A DNA stretch of 64,000 bases. It comes from Eubacteriales bacterium (GTDB lineage: Bacteria > Bacillota > Clostridia > Lachnospirales > Lachnospiraceae). A program made the translations under genes and the position numbers. Location of the stretch: positions 73,339 to 137,338 of the forward strand of contig JAUNJF010000002.1 in assembly GCA_030533405.1 (NCBI GenBank), in the 5' to 3' direction. Under the pieces are notes generated by a model. That model worked only from the letters and a program-made list of their open reading frames with translations, searched no databases and was not told the DNA's origin. Within the stretch, counting starts at the first letter, position 1. Every line of letters starts with the position of its first letter. Below are positions 45,401 to 53,216 of this stretch, in pieces.

Positions 45401-45703
45401 CTATACAATATAATCTAAACAAGTTCTCGTCGCTGTATAAGGACGCACCTTACCATCCGCAACAGCTACATGCTCTGGATGCACTGCATAACCTTTCAAT
45501 GCCTCTTCACTTTCAAAGGTTGAATCTAACATAACATCCGCATTCGAGCTAGCCAATCCGTTTGTATTTACCTTAATCTCAACCAATCCTGGAATTTTAC
45601 CCTGAAGTCCCTCTAAGCCTTCCTTGATACTAGCTTTAATCAATTCCTTCTCTTCCGCAGAAAAATCATCCCTCAATGTCCATAAAATTACATGCTTAAC
45701 CAT
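45401..45703 (-). CDS. Dabb family (stress-responsive alpha/beta barrel) protein
   Basis: A 100-residue ferredoxin-like dimeric barrel protein. The family start MVKHVILWTLRDDFSAEEK, the GKIPGLVEIKVNTNG centre and the HPEHVAVADGKVRPYTATR end are all typical of Dabb. Members range from olivetolic acid cyclase to unknown stress proteins; the role here is not known. AAAGGAGG precedes the ATG. Upstream lies a structured or decayed non-coding stretch. Confidence 0.9.
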   Translation of the reverse strand: MVKHVILWTLRDDFSAEEKELIKASIKEGLEGLQGKIPGLVEIKVNTNGLASSNADVMLDSTFESEEALKGYAVHPEHVAVADGKVRPYTATRTCLDYIV

Positions 45704-45719
45704 GATACGCCTCCTTTTC

Positions 45720-45893
45720 TTAGTAAAACGGATCCTTCACGTTCCGTTTCGCTCCATGTTCAGGAACCAATGATACTTCGTATGTCATCAATGGTGGCTT
45801 TTTACCCCCACTGATGCAAGCATCTCCCATACCCCCACCTACGTCTCCACGACTTAGAGGTTGAGGATTGCTTGTATCGGTTCAAGTCGGCAT
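45720..45893 (-). pseudogene. Possible decayed mobile-element end or structured RNA
   Basis: This stretch does not belong to any intact gene. On the minus strand a frame of 53 codons stays open from 45881 to a TAA at 45720; it ends VKDPFY and includes GGGMGDACISGG, but an in-frame TGA sits just upstream at 45882-45884. The RNA can form several helices, including a 7-bp stem AAACGGA/TCCGTTT near the 3' end and a bulged stem around 45778. The G-rich centre with repeated GGGGGTA is unlike neighbouring intergenic DNA. The look recalls the 3' end of an IS200/IS605-type tnpB with its overlapping guide RNA scaffold, but I cannot prove that. Confidence 0.35.
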
Positions 45894-45930
45894 CATTTTA
45901 CCACTAATTTTCTCATTTGCCAAGTAATGA

Positions 45931-45980
45931 TAATGGGGATATTACAAAATGGAAAAAAACATCTTGCAATATCCCCATTA
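45931..45980. repeat. 13-bp perfect inverted repeat next to tRNA-Leu
   Basis: Arms 45931-45943 and 45968-45980 are perfect complements around a 24-nt A-rich loop. It lies 18 bp downstream of tRNA-Leu(CAG) on the minus strand. With T7 inside the loop instead of after the stem, its role as terminator is doubtful. Confidence 0.6.
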
Positions 45981-45997
45981 CTCTCAAACCATTGTAC

Positions 45998-46080
45998 TGC
46001 ACAAGATGGGACTTGAACCCACACGAGTGTTACCTCACTAGAACCTGAATCTAGCGCGTCTGCCATTCCGCCACTTGTGC
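45998..46080 (-). tRNA. tRNA-Leu (CAG anticodon)
   Basis: An 83-nt class II tRNA. The acceptor GCACAAG pairs with CTTGTGC, with discriminator A. The anticodon loop TTCAGGT gives CAG. A long variable arm and a T arm with loop TTCAAGT are present. CCA is not encoded. Confidence 0.96.
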
Positions 46081-46099
46081 ATTGTCCTAAGACTCATAT

Positions 46100-46128
46100 A
46101 TAGTAACGCAAATGTGCCGAAAAATCAA
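46100..46128 (-). promoter_or_regulatory. Promoter for tRNA-Leu(CAG)
   Basis: The minus strand shows TTGATT, 17 bp, TACTAT, about 20 bp before the tRNA. Confidence 0.6.
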
Positions 46129-46151
46129 CCCATTCCATACATTTATCCCAT

Positions 46152-47252
46152 TTACTTTATCGTATTGCTATGATTCAACACCGAAGTACTATATAAAAAC
46201 AGCACATCCTGTTCATCAAACTCTACAAATTGCTTCAATAACTGTGGCGATAAATATCGAATATCCACCAATGTAATCTTTTGATAGCCTTCTGCAAAAT
46301 ATGGTGCAATACTACTGCCAAACGAATCTCTAAACACAATCAATTCTTTATCTGTTGTTGCATTGGGATTTTCAATCGTAAGCAAAGACTTTGGACCAGA
46401 CAAAAAGATTTCATATGCATCTAATCCATATGCGCGTTCCATATCATAGATTGTACCCTCTTTTTGTGTTTCATAATCAAACACACGGCAATCCTTAAAA
46501 AGCGGCTGTTCCATATAACAAAGCTTCTCCGCCTTCATCGGCAACGCTGACTGTCCGTAATACACCCCATAAAATGGTGCATCCAATTCTTTTACAGAAT
46601 ACTCTAGTGTAAGAGTTGTTCCCATCCCATCAGCAATTTTTTGTGCAACCTTCAAAATCTTTTCCTGACGCCAGTGCGTATCCGTCTTATAATAATCCGC
46701 CAGTTCGAGTTCTGACATAATATCAATGTACTTGGCATAATCCATAGACGCTGTCATCGTCTCTGTCAGCTTTGCATAATCCATGACTGGATATTCATGT
46801 TCTTTCGCAAGAAAATAATTCTTATCTGGAATGATGGATACATAAACTTTTGCATCCGACTCCTTCAAATACAAATCATATACAAACTGAAAACGCTTTG
46901 CCGCATATGCCAACGATTCCATATCCAGCTTTGGTTCCAACTGAACAGCATATCCATCCTCGACATAAATATCATTGTTATCCTTCTTTTCCATCACCGT
47001 ATACGCCACAATTGACTTTAATGTACGGAAGCGTTCCCGAAGCGGAAACTGATCTAAACTATAAGATTCAAATGCGCGCATAAAGCTTCCATCCGCAACA
47101 GCCTCCTTTGTCATCGTAGGAAACTTTGCAAGCTTGCGTCTCTCACTCACAGATATCTCATCTACAGGCTTTATCATTCCCCAGCACCCAAGCCCCAACA
47201 AAAAGGCAGTCACCAAACCAATTGTAAGTATATCCTTTAATCGATTCTCCAT
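46152..47252 (-). CDS. DHHW-family (AlgJ/AlgX-like) protein
   Basis: A 366-residue protein with one N-terminal transmembrane helix (about 8-25) and an extracytoplasmic SGNH-like domain. The DHHW signature appears as YKTDTHWRQE near residue 190, and a second conserved part is FRDSFGSSIAPYF near 320. Such proteins pair with MBOAT acyltransferases in alginate, teichoic acid or other glycan acetylation; here the MBOAT gene lies 36 bp upstream. It probably takes the acyl group across the membrane and places it on a surface polymer. Confidence 0.85.
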   Translation of the reverse strand: MENRLKDILTIGLVTAFLLGLGCWGMIKPVDEISVSERRKLAKFPTMTKEAVADGSFMRAFESYSLDQFPLRERFRTLKSIVAYTVMEKKDNNDIYVEDGYAVQLEPKLDMESLAYAAKRFQFVYDLYLKESDAKVYVSIIPDKNYFLAKEHEYPVMDYAKLTETMTASMDYAKYIDIMSELELADYYKTDTHWRQEKILKVAQKIADGMGTTLTLEYSVKELDAPFYGVYYGQSALPMKAEKLCYMEQPLFKDCRVFDYETQKEGTIYDMERAYGLDAYEIFLSGPKSLLTIENPNATTDKELIVFRDSFGSSIAPYFAEGYQKITLVDIRYLSPQLLKQFVEFDEQDVLFLYSTSVLNHSNTIK

Positions 47253-47288
47253 ATTTCTTTATACCCTTTATTCTTTTTTCTAATTTGT

Positions 47289-48689
47289 TTAAAAACGGAA
47301 ATATAGGAATGGATTATATGACCCATCCACTAAAAATGCCGTCGCCACAGCAAGCAACAAAACAATCCAAACAGGTTCAATATAGCTGACCACCTTTTCT
47401 CCTGCCTTATATTTGCACACTCGTTCCAATATCCTCTTTGGCAGTGGCGTCGCGCCCACCATTGCAATCACCAATAAGAATGCATAGCTTTTCAGATAGT
47501 ACATTGTCGTAATATTAGAAACCCTTCGCGTTGCCATTCCAAACATATAACTAAAAGATTCTCCCGCTGTCTTCAAATCCACCGAATCAAATAGCACAAA
47601 ACTAACAATCACGAAAAAGAGTACATATACATGTTCAAATGGTTTGATTTTTTGCAATATCGTCAACAAGCCTCCCTTTTCCACCATCAGTAACACAGCA
47701 AACATCAAACCCCAGAGGACAAAATTCCATGCAGCTCCATGCCATAAGCCTGTCGCCATCCAGACAATAAACAGATTCCGAAACCATTTCCATTTCACAA
47801 CACGATTCCCGCCTAATGGAATATACAAATAATCCCGAAACCACGAACCCAATGATATGTGCCATCTCCTCCAAAAATCGGTGATACTATTTGCAATATA
47901 CGGATAATTAAAGTTCTCCGGAAAATGGAATCCAAAAACCTCTCCTAAACCGATTGCCATGTCACTGTAACCCGAAAAATCAAAATACACATGCAAAGTG
48001 TAAGCTATGGCATATACCCATGCGAACAAAATCGTCTTTTCATCACAATCCTTATATATTGCCACCAATTCTCCCAACACATTCGCAATCAACACCTTTT
48101 TAGACAATCCCAGCACAAATCTTCTTATGCCTTTTGCCACACCATGCACACTATGTGTTCTTGTAGCAAGCTGTTCTTCTATATCTCGATACCGCACAAT
48201 CGGACCCGCAATCAGCTGAGAGAACATTGTCACATAAGCAGCAAAATCAATAAAATTCTTTTGTGCAGGCACTGTTTTACGATACACATCCACGGTATAT
48301 CCTATAATCTGAAATGAATAAAAGCTAATTCCAATTGGCAGCGCAATTTTTAAAAGTGGAAGCGACAATCCTGTCACTGCATTGATATTTTCAATAAAAA
48401 AATCAACATATTTACAATAACAAAGCAAGCCAAGACTAATGGTTATGGACGTCCACAACCATGCCCTGGCAATTTTTTGCTGTTTACTTTTTTCAATCAA
48501 CCTGCCAAAACCATACCCCTGTATAATCGCCACAAGCATAATCAAAACATATTTAGGTTCTCCCCAGGCATAAAAGAACAAGCTTGATAAAAGTAGCACC
48601 CCATTTTTCATACGCATCGGCACTGCGAAATACAGAATCAATACAATTGGCAAAAAATAATACAAAAAAGAAATACTCGAAAAAAGCAT
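47289..48689 (-). CDS. MBOAT family O-acyltransferase (AlgI/DltB-like)
   Basis: A 466-residue membrane protein with about ten to twelve helices. Family marks are LPIGISFYSFQIIGYTVDVY near 155 and the long conserved FWRRWHISLGSWFRDYL near 285, with GGNR. The catalytic His lies in ATGLWHGAAWNFVLWG. It moves an acyl group (often acetyl) from a cytoplasmic donor to the outer face. It is followed by the DHHW gene and preceded by a DUF4358 lipoprotein gene, a trio I recall from other Lachnospiraceae. AGGAG precedes the ATG. Confidence 0.93.
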   Translation of the reverse strand: MLFSSISFLYYFLPIVLILYFAVPMRMKNGVLLLSSLFFYAWGEPKYVLIMLVAIIQGYGFGRLIEKSKQQKIARAWLWTSITISLGLLCYCKYVDFFIENINAVTGLSLPLLKIALPIGISFYSFQIIGYTVDVYRKTVPAQKNFIDFAAYVTMFSQLIAGPIVRYRDIEEQLATRTHSVHGVAKGIRRFVLGLSKKVLIANVLGELVAIYKDCDEKTILFAWVYAIAYTLHVYFDFSGYSDMAIGLGEVFGFHFPENFNYPYIANSITDFWRRWHISLGSWFRDYLYIPLGGNRVVKWKWFRNLFIVWMATGLWHGAAWNFVLWGLMFAVLLMVEKGGLLTILQKIKPFEHVYVLFFVIVSFVLFDSVDLKTAGESFSYMFGMATRRVSNITTMYYLKSYAFLLVIAMVGATPLPKRILERVCKYKAGEKVVSYIEPVWIVLLLAVATAFLVDGSYNPFLYFRF

Positions 48690-48759
48690 ATCATTCTTCT
48701 CCTACACGTTGCAGCCAAACGGATCACAATAACGTTTTCACCGCATCTATGTGTTCTTT

Positions 48760-49413
48760 CTACTGAACTGGTACATCAAACAAAACCTTCGCTGATGGAT
48801 ACACTGTCTGTAATTTGCTCACAAACACATCTACATTTTCATTCAATCCAAACATCGAAACGATATAATCATCTACTGTAATCACAACAACCTTATCGGG
48901 ACAGCCACACATCCACTGTCTATTTAAAATATTATCTTTCACTGCGGTTACCAACGCATCCAATTCGCCTGCATCTGTTACATGAAATGCCGCACAGGTA
49001 AAACTATTTGCATTCATCATGTGTGTCAGAGATGCCGCATCGTCCACCTTTCCAATCTCTGCTGCTGGAAATCCCAAACTGGCATCCACTGCCTCCGCAT
49101 CCGCAAGACCATACTTTCCTGGTCCTTCCATATTCTGATTTTCTTCCGAAAAATCTCCACCTGCAACTGCAAATTTCTCTGATTCCTCATACGTTGCCCA
49201 AACCGATGTCAACAAAGACACCCCATCCGTAATCGATTGTGATATATCTGCACCATCCTGTTCATTTTCTCCGTTATCATTGTTTTCTTCTGTTACAGTA
49301 TCCTGATTCTGCGTTGTCACCTCCGTAACATCAGATGTTGTTCCCTGCGTTCCACATCCTGACATTGCTACCAACATCAATCCCGTCATCATCCAATATG
49401 CAAACTTTCTCAT
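48760..49413 (-). CDS. DUF4358-type lipoprotein
   Basis: A 217-residue lipoprotein with lipobox AMSGCG (Cys near residue 20), then an acidic, Thr/Asn/Glu-rich linker to about residue 60. The folded part resembles DUF4358: MMNANSFTCAAFHVTDAG, then AVKDNILNRQW and DKVVVITVDDYIVSMFG. It sits first in the likely operon with the MBOAT and DHHW genes, so a supporting role in surface-polymer acylation is inferred. AAGGAGG lies seven bases before the second ATG (49413), which is preferred to the first (49419). Confidence 0.65.
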   Translation of the reverse strand: MRKFAYWMMTGLMLVAMSGCGTQGTTSDVTEVTTQNQDTVTEENNDNGENEQDGADISQSITDGVSLLTSVWATYEESEKFAVAGGDFSEENQNMEGPGKYGLADAEAVDASLGFPAAEIGKVDDAASLTHMMNANSFTCAAFHVTDAGELDALVTAVKDNILNRQWMCGCPDKVVVITVDDYIVSMFGLNENVDVFVSKLQTVYPSAKVLFDVPVQ

Positions 49414-49488
49414 CCTCATACCTCCTTATGCTTTATACGTCCTAACATAATGTATTACTTAACTCTTATTTAACATGTGCCATTTTGC

Positions 49489-49522
49489 AAAAAGGAATGA
49501 ATTATTCACGATTCATTCCTTT
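49489..49522 (-). terminator. Intrinsic terminator of the hybrid histidine kinase gene
   Basis: A 12-bp stem (49491-49502 with 49511-49522), an 8-nt loop and a T5 run on the minus strand, 27 bp past the stop. Confidence 0.85.
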
Positions 49523-49548
49523 CTTCTTACATTATCTAGTTTCTACCA

Positions 49549-51564
49549 TCAAAACCTTTTTGATACACTCTCTGGAGGTAAATACTGAAGTAGCATTTCC
49601 TCCATCATCTTACCATTCAACGGTTTCTCCAAATAATCCACAAAACCAGCATTTAGATACATCTCTCTTGCACCACTCATACTATTTGCAGTCATCGCAA
49701 TCACTGGAAGTTCCTGATACGCCTCTCCCATCTTGCGAATCTCATTCAGTGTCTCAACACCATCCATACCCGGCATCAAATAATCCAACAATACAATGTC
49801 ATAATCCCTATTCTTTAATTGTTGCAAACATTCCTCTCCATTATGTGCCGTATCCGGACATATTCCAGTTCGCTTTAACAACAATTGAATCACCTTATGA
49901 TTAACAATATTATCATCTACTACCAGTACCTTCGCATCTGGCGCATAGAACATTGCTGTTTCTTCCTCTTCCTGCTCACCCTGCGCTCTGCGCGCTTTTT
50001 TGTAATTGCCAACTGGCTCTTTCGAAACAATCTTTTGCTCTACTGTAAATGAAAATGTGGAACCCACTCCATATTCACTTTGTACATCAAGCTTACTATC
50101 CATTTGCTCTAACAAACGGAACACAATACTCATTCCAAGTCCAGTTCCCTCAATCTCACGATTACGTCGTTCATCCAATCTTGAAAATGCTTCAAACAAC
50201 CGAGGAATCTCTTCCTCTTTCATACCAATTCCAGTATCAATTACGGTTACTTTAAATCCTACCGTATCCTCTGTTGGTGAAACTGCTTCTACCAGAAAAC
50301 GAATACCACCTTCTTCTGTATACTTCACCGCATTGGTCAGGATATTAATAATAACCTGTTTGAGTCGAAGTTCATCACCATACAAACGCTTTGGCATATT
50401 CGGATCCACTTTGATACGGAATCCCAAGTTCTTTTCCTGCAAACGAATCTCGATAATATTACAAATATCATCCAGCATAGAAATAACATCATACTCTACT
50501 GGTATAATTTCCATTCTTCCAGACTCAATTTTGGAATAATCCAGCACGTCGTTAATGATACTTAACAACATCTTACTGGCACTACGAATATTATAGGCAT
50601 ATTCCTTAATATCCTCTTCCGTTGATTCACGAAGAATGACCTCATCCATACCTAAAATGGCATTAATCGGCGTACGAATCTCATGTGAAATATTCGAGAT
50701 AAACATCGTCTTCTCACGATTCATATCCATTAATTCCTGGTTCTTCTTCTCAACCGCAGCAATGATATTCTCCTGCTGCAGCAAACGACTCATATCCTCA
50801 TTGATATCTTCCACACTATATACGAAAACAGGGTTCTCCGTGCTAAAATTCTTTGTTCGACAAAACATAAGCCTTACCCAGATATATTGTCCTGCCATAT
50901 TCAACATCTGAATCTCAAATTTGAATAAACGTTCCTGCTGCAATCGCTCCATAATATAACTTGGCTCTGACATCTCGAAAAACATTGCCCGATCCTCAGG
51001 TAAAAACATCTCCGAAATCATCTTACGCCATTGCGAATAAGTCAACTGTAAATAATCCTGACGTTCCGCACGAATCTCCGCGGTTGCAGAATTGATACAG
51101 CTATCTGCTTTCAAATCCACAAGCATAGAGAATAAATAATTATCCCGAATCGCATTCATCTTCTCCTGCTCATTCATCTCTGCTTCATCCTGATTCGGTC
51201 TGGGAGACACAATCAAAGCACTCTGCTCCTCTGAAATACGAATAACAAAATAGTTGTACTCTTTTGTCTGACCATCCTTCTCCATTGTAAGACGTCCATT
51301 ATAATTGGCTCTCTCAAACATATTGCCAATCGCAAATGTATCATACTTATTCGCTGCTCCATCCCGCTCGCCTTCTAAAAATAATGCCTTGTGCAAGGTA
51401 ATGACATCACCTTGTTCTGGTATCATATCCTCGAACTCGCCACTTGCACCCAGTCTCTCATAGGTCTTTTCTTTGATATCCACCAAAACCAATACCGAAA
51501 AGAACTGATACAATACTTGCAATATATTCCATATTTTTTGTTCCTTTGTTTCAAAATCCTTCAA
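49549..51564 (-). CDS. Soluble hybrid histidine kinase with receiver domain
   Basis: A 671-residue protein with no transmembrane helix. The N-terminal 270 residues look like two PAS-type sensor units (the second includes FKFEIQMLNMAGQYIWVRLMF). The kinase core follows: H-box with phospho-His in ISHEIRTPINAILG near 300, N-box ILTNAVKYTEEGG, G1 VIDTGIGM and G2 GTGLGMSI. A receiver domain lies at about 545-660 (VLVVDDNIVNHKV; phospho-Asp in IVLLDYLMPGMDG; Lys in YLEKPL). The start is TTG with only a weak ribosome site. No separate response regulator or phosphotransfer protein is nearby, so its output is unknown. Confidence 0.92.
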   Translation of the reverse strand: MKDFETKEQKIWNILQVLYQFFSVLVLVDIKEKTYERLGASGEFEDMIPEQGDVITLHKALFLEGERDGAANKYDTFAIGNMFERANYNGRLTMEKDGQTKEYNYFVIRISEEQSALIVSPRPNQDEAEMNEQEKMNAIRDNYLFSMLVDLKADSCINSATAEIRAERQDYLQLTYSQWRKMISEMFLPEDRAMFFEMSEPSYIMERLQQERLFKFEIQMLNMAGQYIWVRLMFCRTKNFSTENPVFVYSVEDINEDMSRLLQQENIIAAVEKKNQELMDMNREKTMFISNISHEIRTPINAILGMDEVILRESTEEDIKEYAYNIRSASKMLLSIINDVLDYSKIESGRMEIIPVEYDVISMLDDICNIIEIRLQEKNLGFRIKVDPNMPKRLYGDELRLKQVIINILTNAVKYTEEGGIRFLVEAVSPTEDTVGFKVTVIDTGIGMKEEEIPRLFEAFSRLDERRNREIEGTGLGMSIVFRLLEQMDSKLDVQSEYGVGSTFSFTVEQKIVSKEPVGNYKKARRAQGEQEEEETAMFYAPDAKVLVVDDNIVNHKVIQLLLKRTGICPDTAHNGEECLQQLKNRDYDIVLLDYLMPGMDGVETLNEIRKMGEAYQELPVIAMTANSMSGAREMYLNAGFVDYLEKPLNGKMMEEMLLQYLPPESVSKRF

Positions 51565-51656
51565 TATCCTAATACACCTTTCCCCATATCGTAAAATACC
51601 CTCTAGTCAACAAAATCCGACAAAACATTACACTTATAAATATTTTATCATACTCC

Positions 51657-52751
51657 CTATTTCTGCGCAACAAACAGATATTTTTTCTGCACCATTGTAA
51701 AAATAAATCCCAACACAAACGATACCGCCATAGACAATAAAAATGTCACAAATCCAGGACCTACATATGCCACACAGGTTAAATAGCTTGGAAATGCAAA
51801 AGAAGTACAATGTGTGCCTGCAGCACCAACCATTGCGCCACCAACAGCACCTGCCAGACATGCTGCAATCATCGGACGCACCATTGGCACATTGACACCA
51901 AATAATGCTGGCTCTGTCACACCCAATGCTGCTGTCAATGATGCCTGAAATGCCACCTGACGTTTTTCCTTATTGTGCTTACAAAGAATTCCAACTGCCA
52001 AAGCAGCGCCTGCCTGTGCATAAACAGCTCCACCAACCAATGGCATAATGACATCATAACCATAATTTGCCACATTACTGATACTAACTGGTACCACACT
52101 CCAATGTGCTCCAACCACAACCATTGGCTGCATGAAGAATCCCATAAATGCACCCGCAACAACAGAATTCCAGTCATAAAGCGCAAAAAATATCTTTGTT
52201 AAAATATCCCCAATCCACGTTCCCATTGGTCCAAACAGCAAAAACGTAACTGGCAATACAATCAAGCAACAAATAATTGGTTTCAAAAATCCTCTTACCG
52301 CTTCTCCGATATATTTATCACATGGTTTTTCCACAAAATGTAACAGACCAATTGCCATCAACACTGGTATTACACTGGAATGATATACGGTAGAAGGAAC
52401 TGTCAATCCCAAAAAAGATAATGTTTTTCCATTTTCCAATATTGCTGTAATATCTGGATACAACATCGCCACAGGAATCAGCAGGGATATGTACAAATCC
52501 GTATTCCACTGCTTGGACGCTGTAATCGCCAGAAAAAACGGAAGGAAAAAGAAAAAACCATCCGATACCGCATAAAAAATCTGGTATACACCGCTTTGTG
52601 TGGAAACCACACCAAAGGTTCCTAACAATACAATCGCACTTTTAATCATACTCGCTGCTGTAATGATATTAATTACAGGAAAAAAGATTCCTGTAATCTG
52701 ATCCACTACCGTTTGATAGATACCATTTTTCTTCTGTTTCTTTTGCTCCAT
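51657..52751 (-). CDS. Orphan PTS EIIC membrane protein (glucose/beta-glucoside class)
   Basis: A 364-residue membrane protein resembling the EIIC domain of the Glc superfamily. The conserved active-site segment appears as LGVTEPALFGVNVP near residue 285, and the early FPVINIITAASMIKSA stretch is typical. There is no EIIB phospho-cysteine domain and no EIIA; in normal family members these are fused or adjacent. It may borrow partners from elsewhere or act as a passive or regulatory permease. It starts 18 bp after yolD, so it is probably co-transcribed with the polymerase genes, an unexpected setting. Confidence 0.85.
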   Translation of the reverse strand: MEQKKQKKNGIYQTVVDQITGIFFPVINIITAASMIKSAIVLLGTFGVVSTQSGVYQIFYAVSDGFFFFLPFFLAITASKQWNTDLYISLLIPVAMLYPDITAILENGKTLSFLGLTVPSTVYHSSVIPVLMAIGLLHFVEKPCDKYIGEAVRGFLKPIICCLIVLPVTFLLFGPMGTWIGDILTKIFFALYDWNSVVAGAFMGFFMQPMVVVGAHWSVVPVSISNVANYGYDVIMPLVGGAVYAQAGAALAVGILCKHNKEKRQVAFQASLTAALGVTEPALFGVNVPMVRPMIAACLAGAVGGAMVGAAGTHCTSFAFPSYLTCVAYVGPGFVTFLLSMAVSFVLGFIFTMVQKKYLFVAQK

Positions 52752-52769
52752 TTTCTTATTCCTTCCTCT

Positions 52770-53216
52770 TTATTCTCCAAACTGTGCATACAACGCCTCA
52801 CTGGATAAATCCACAATATCATCTAGTGGAATTTCCAGCTGGTTCCCCATAACCAGTACACGCTGATAGCGGTCAATCTTTTTGATTTTATCAAATATTT
52901 CTATATATGCGCCACCTTTTTTTCTTGTATCTGGCTCAAAATATCGAATCGTTATGATTTCATCATTTGGCATCCGACTTTGTAAAAACTGCACCTTCAA
53001 ATCCAGCTTTCGTTTTTGTTCCTCATCCAACTCATGTTTTTGCTCTGTCAGTCTTCCAGCTTCTTTTACCACAGCCTCATAACCTGTCAATGCCGCAAAT
53101 GGTGAAAATTGTGCCGCACGATCCGCAACGGACATCCTGGCATGTTTTTCCGATACCGGATGTTGCATGAACAAAATATCATCATATGCCCCATGTTCCT
53201 TCTGATTTGTTATCAT
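52770..53216 (-). CDS. YolD-like protein
   Basis: A 148-residue soluble protein of the YolD family. The family core is RMSVADRAAQFSPFAALTGYE near residue 30, with the later KKIDRYQRVLVMGNQLEIPLDDIVDL. YolD genes almost always accompany Y-family polymerases of the UvrX/YqjW kind in Firmicutes; a model of UmuD-like control has been proposed. Here it overlaps the polymerase gene by four bases. Confidence 0.9.
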   Translation of the reverse strand: MITNQKEHGAYDDILFMQHPVSEKHARMSVADRAAQFSPFAALTGYEAVVKEAGRLTEQKHELDEEQKRKLDLKVQFLQSRMPNDEIITIRYFEPDTRKKGGAYIEIFDKIKKIDRYQRVLVMGNQLEIPLDDIVDLSSEALYAQFGE

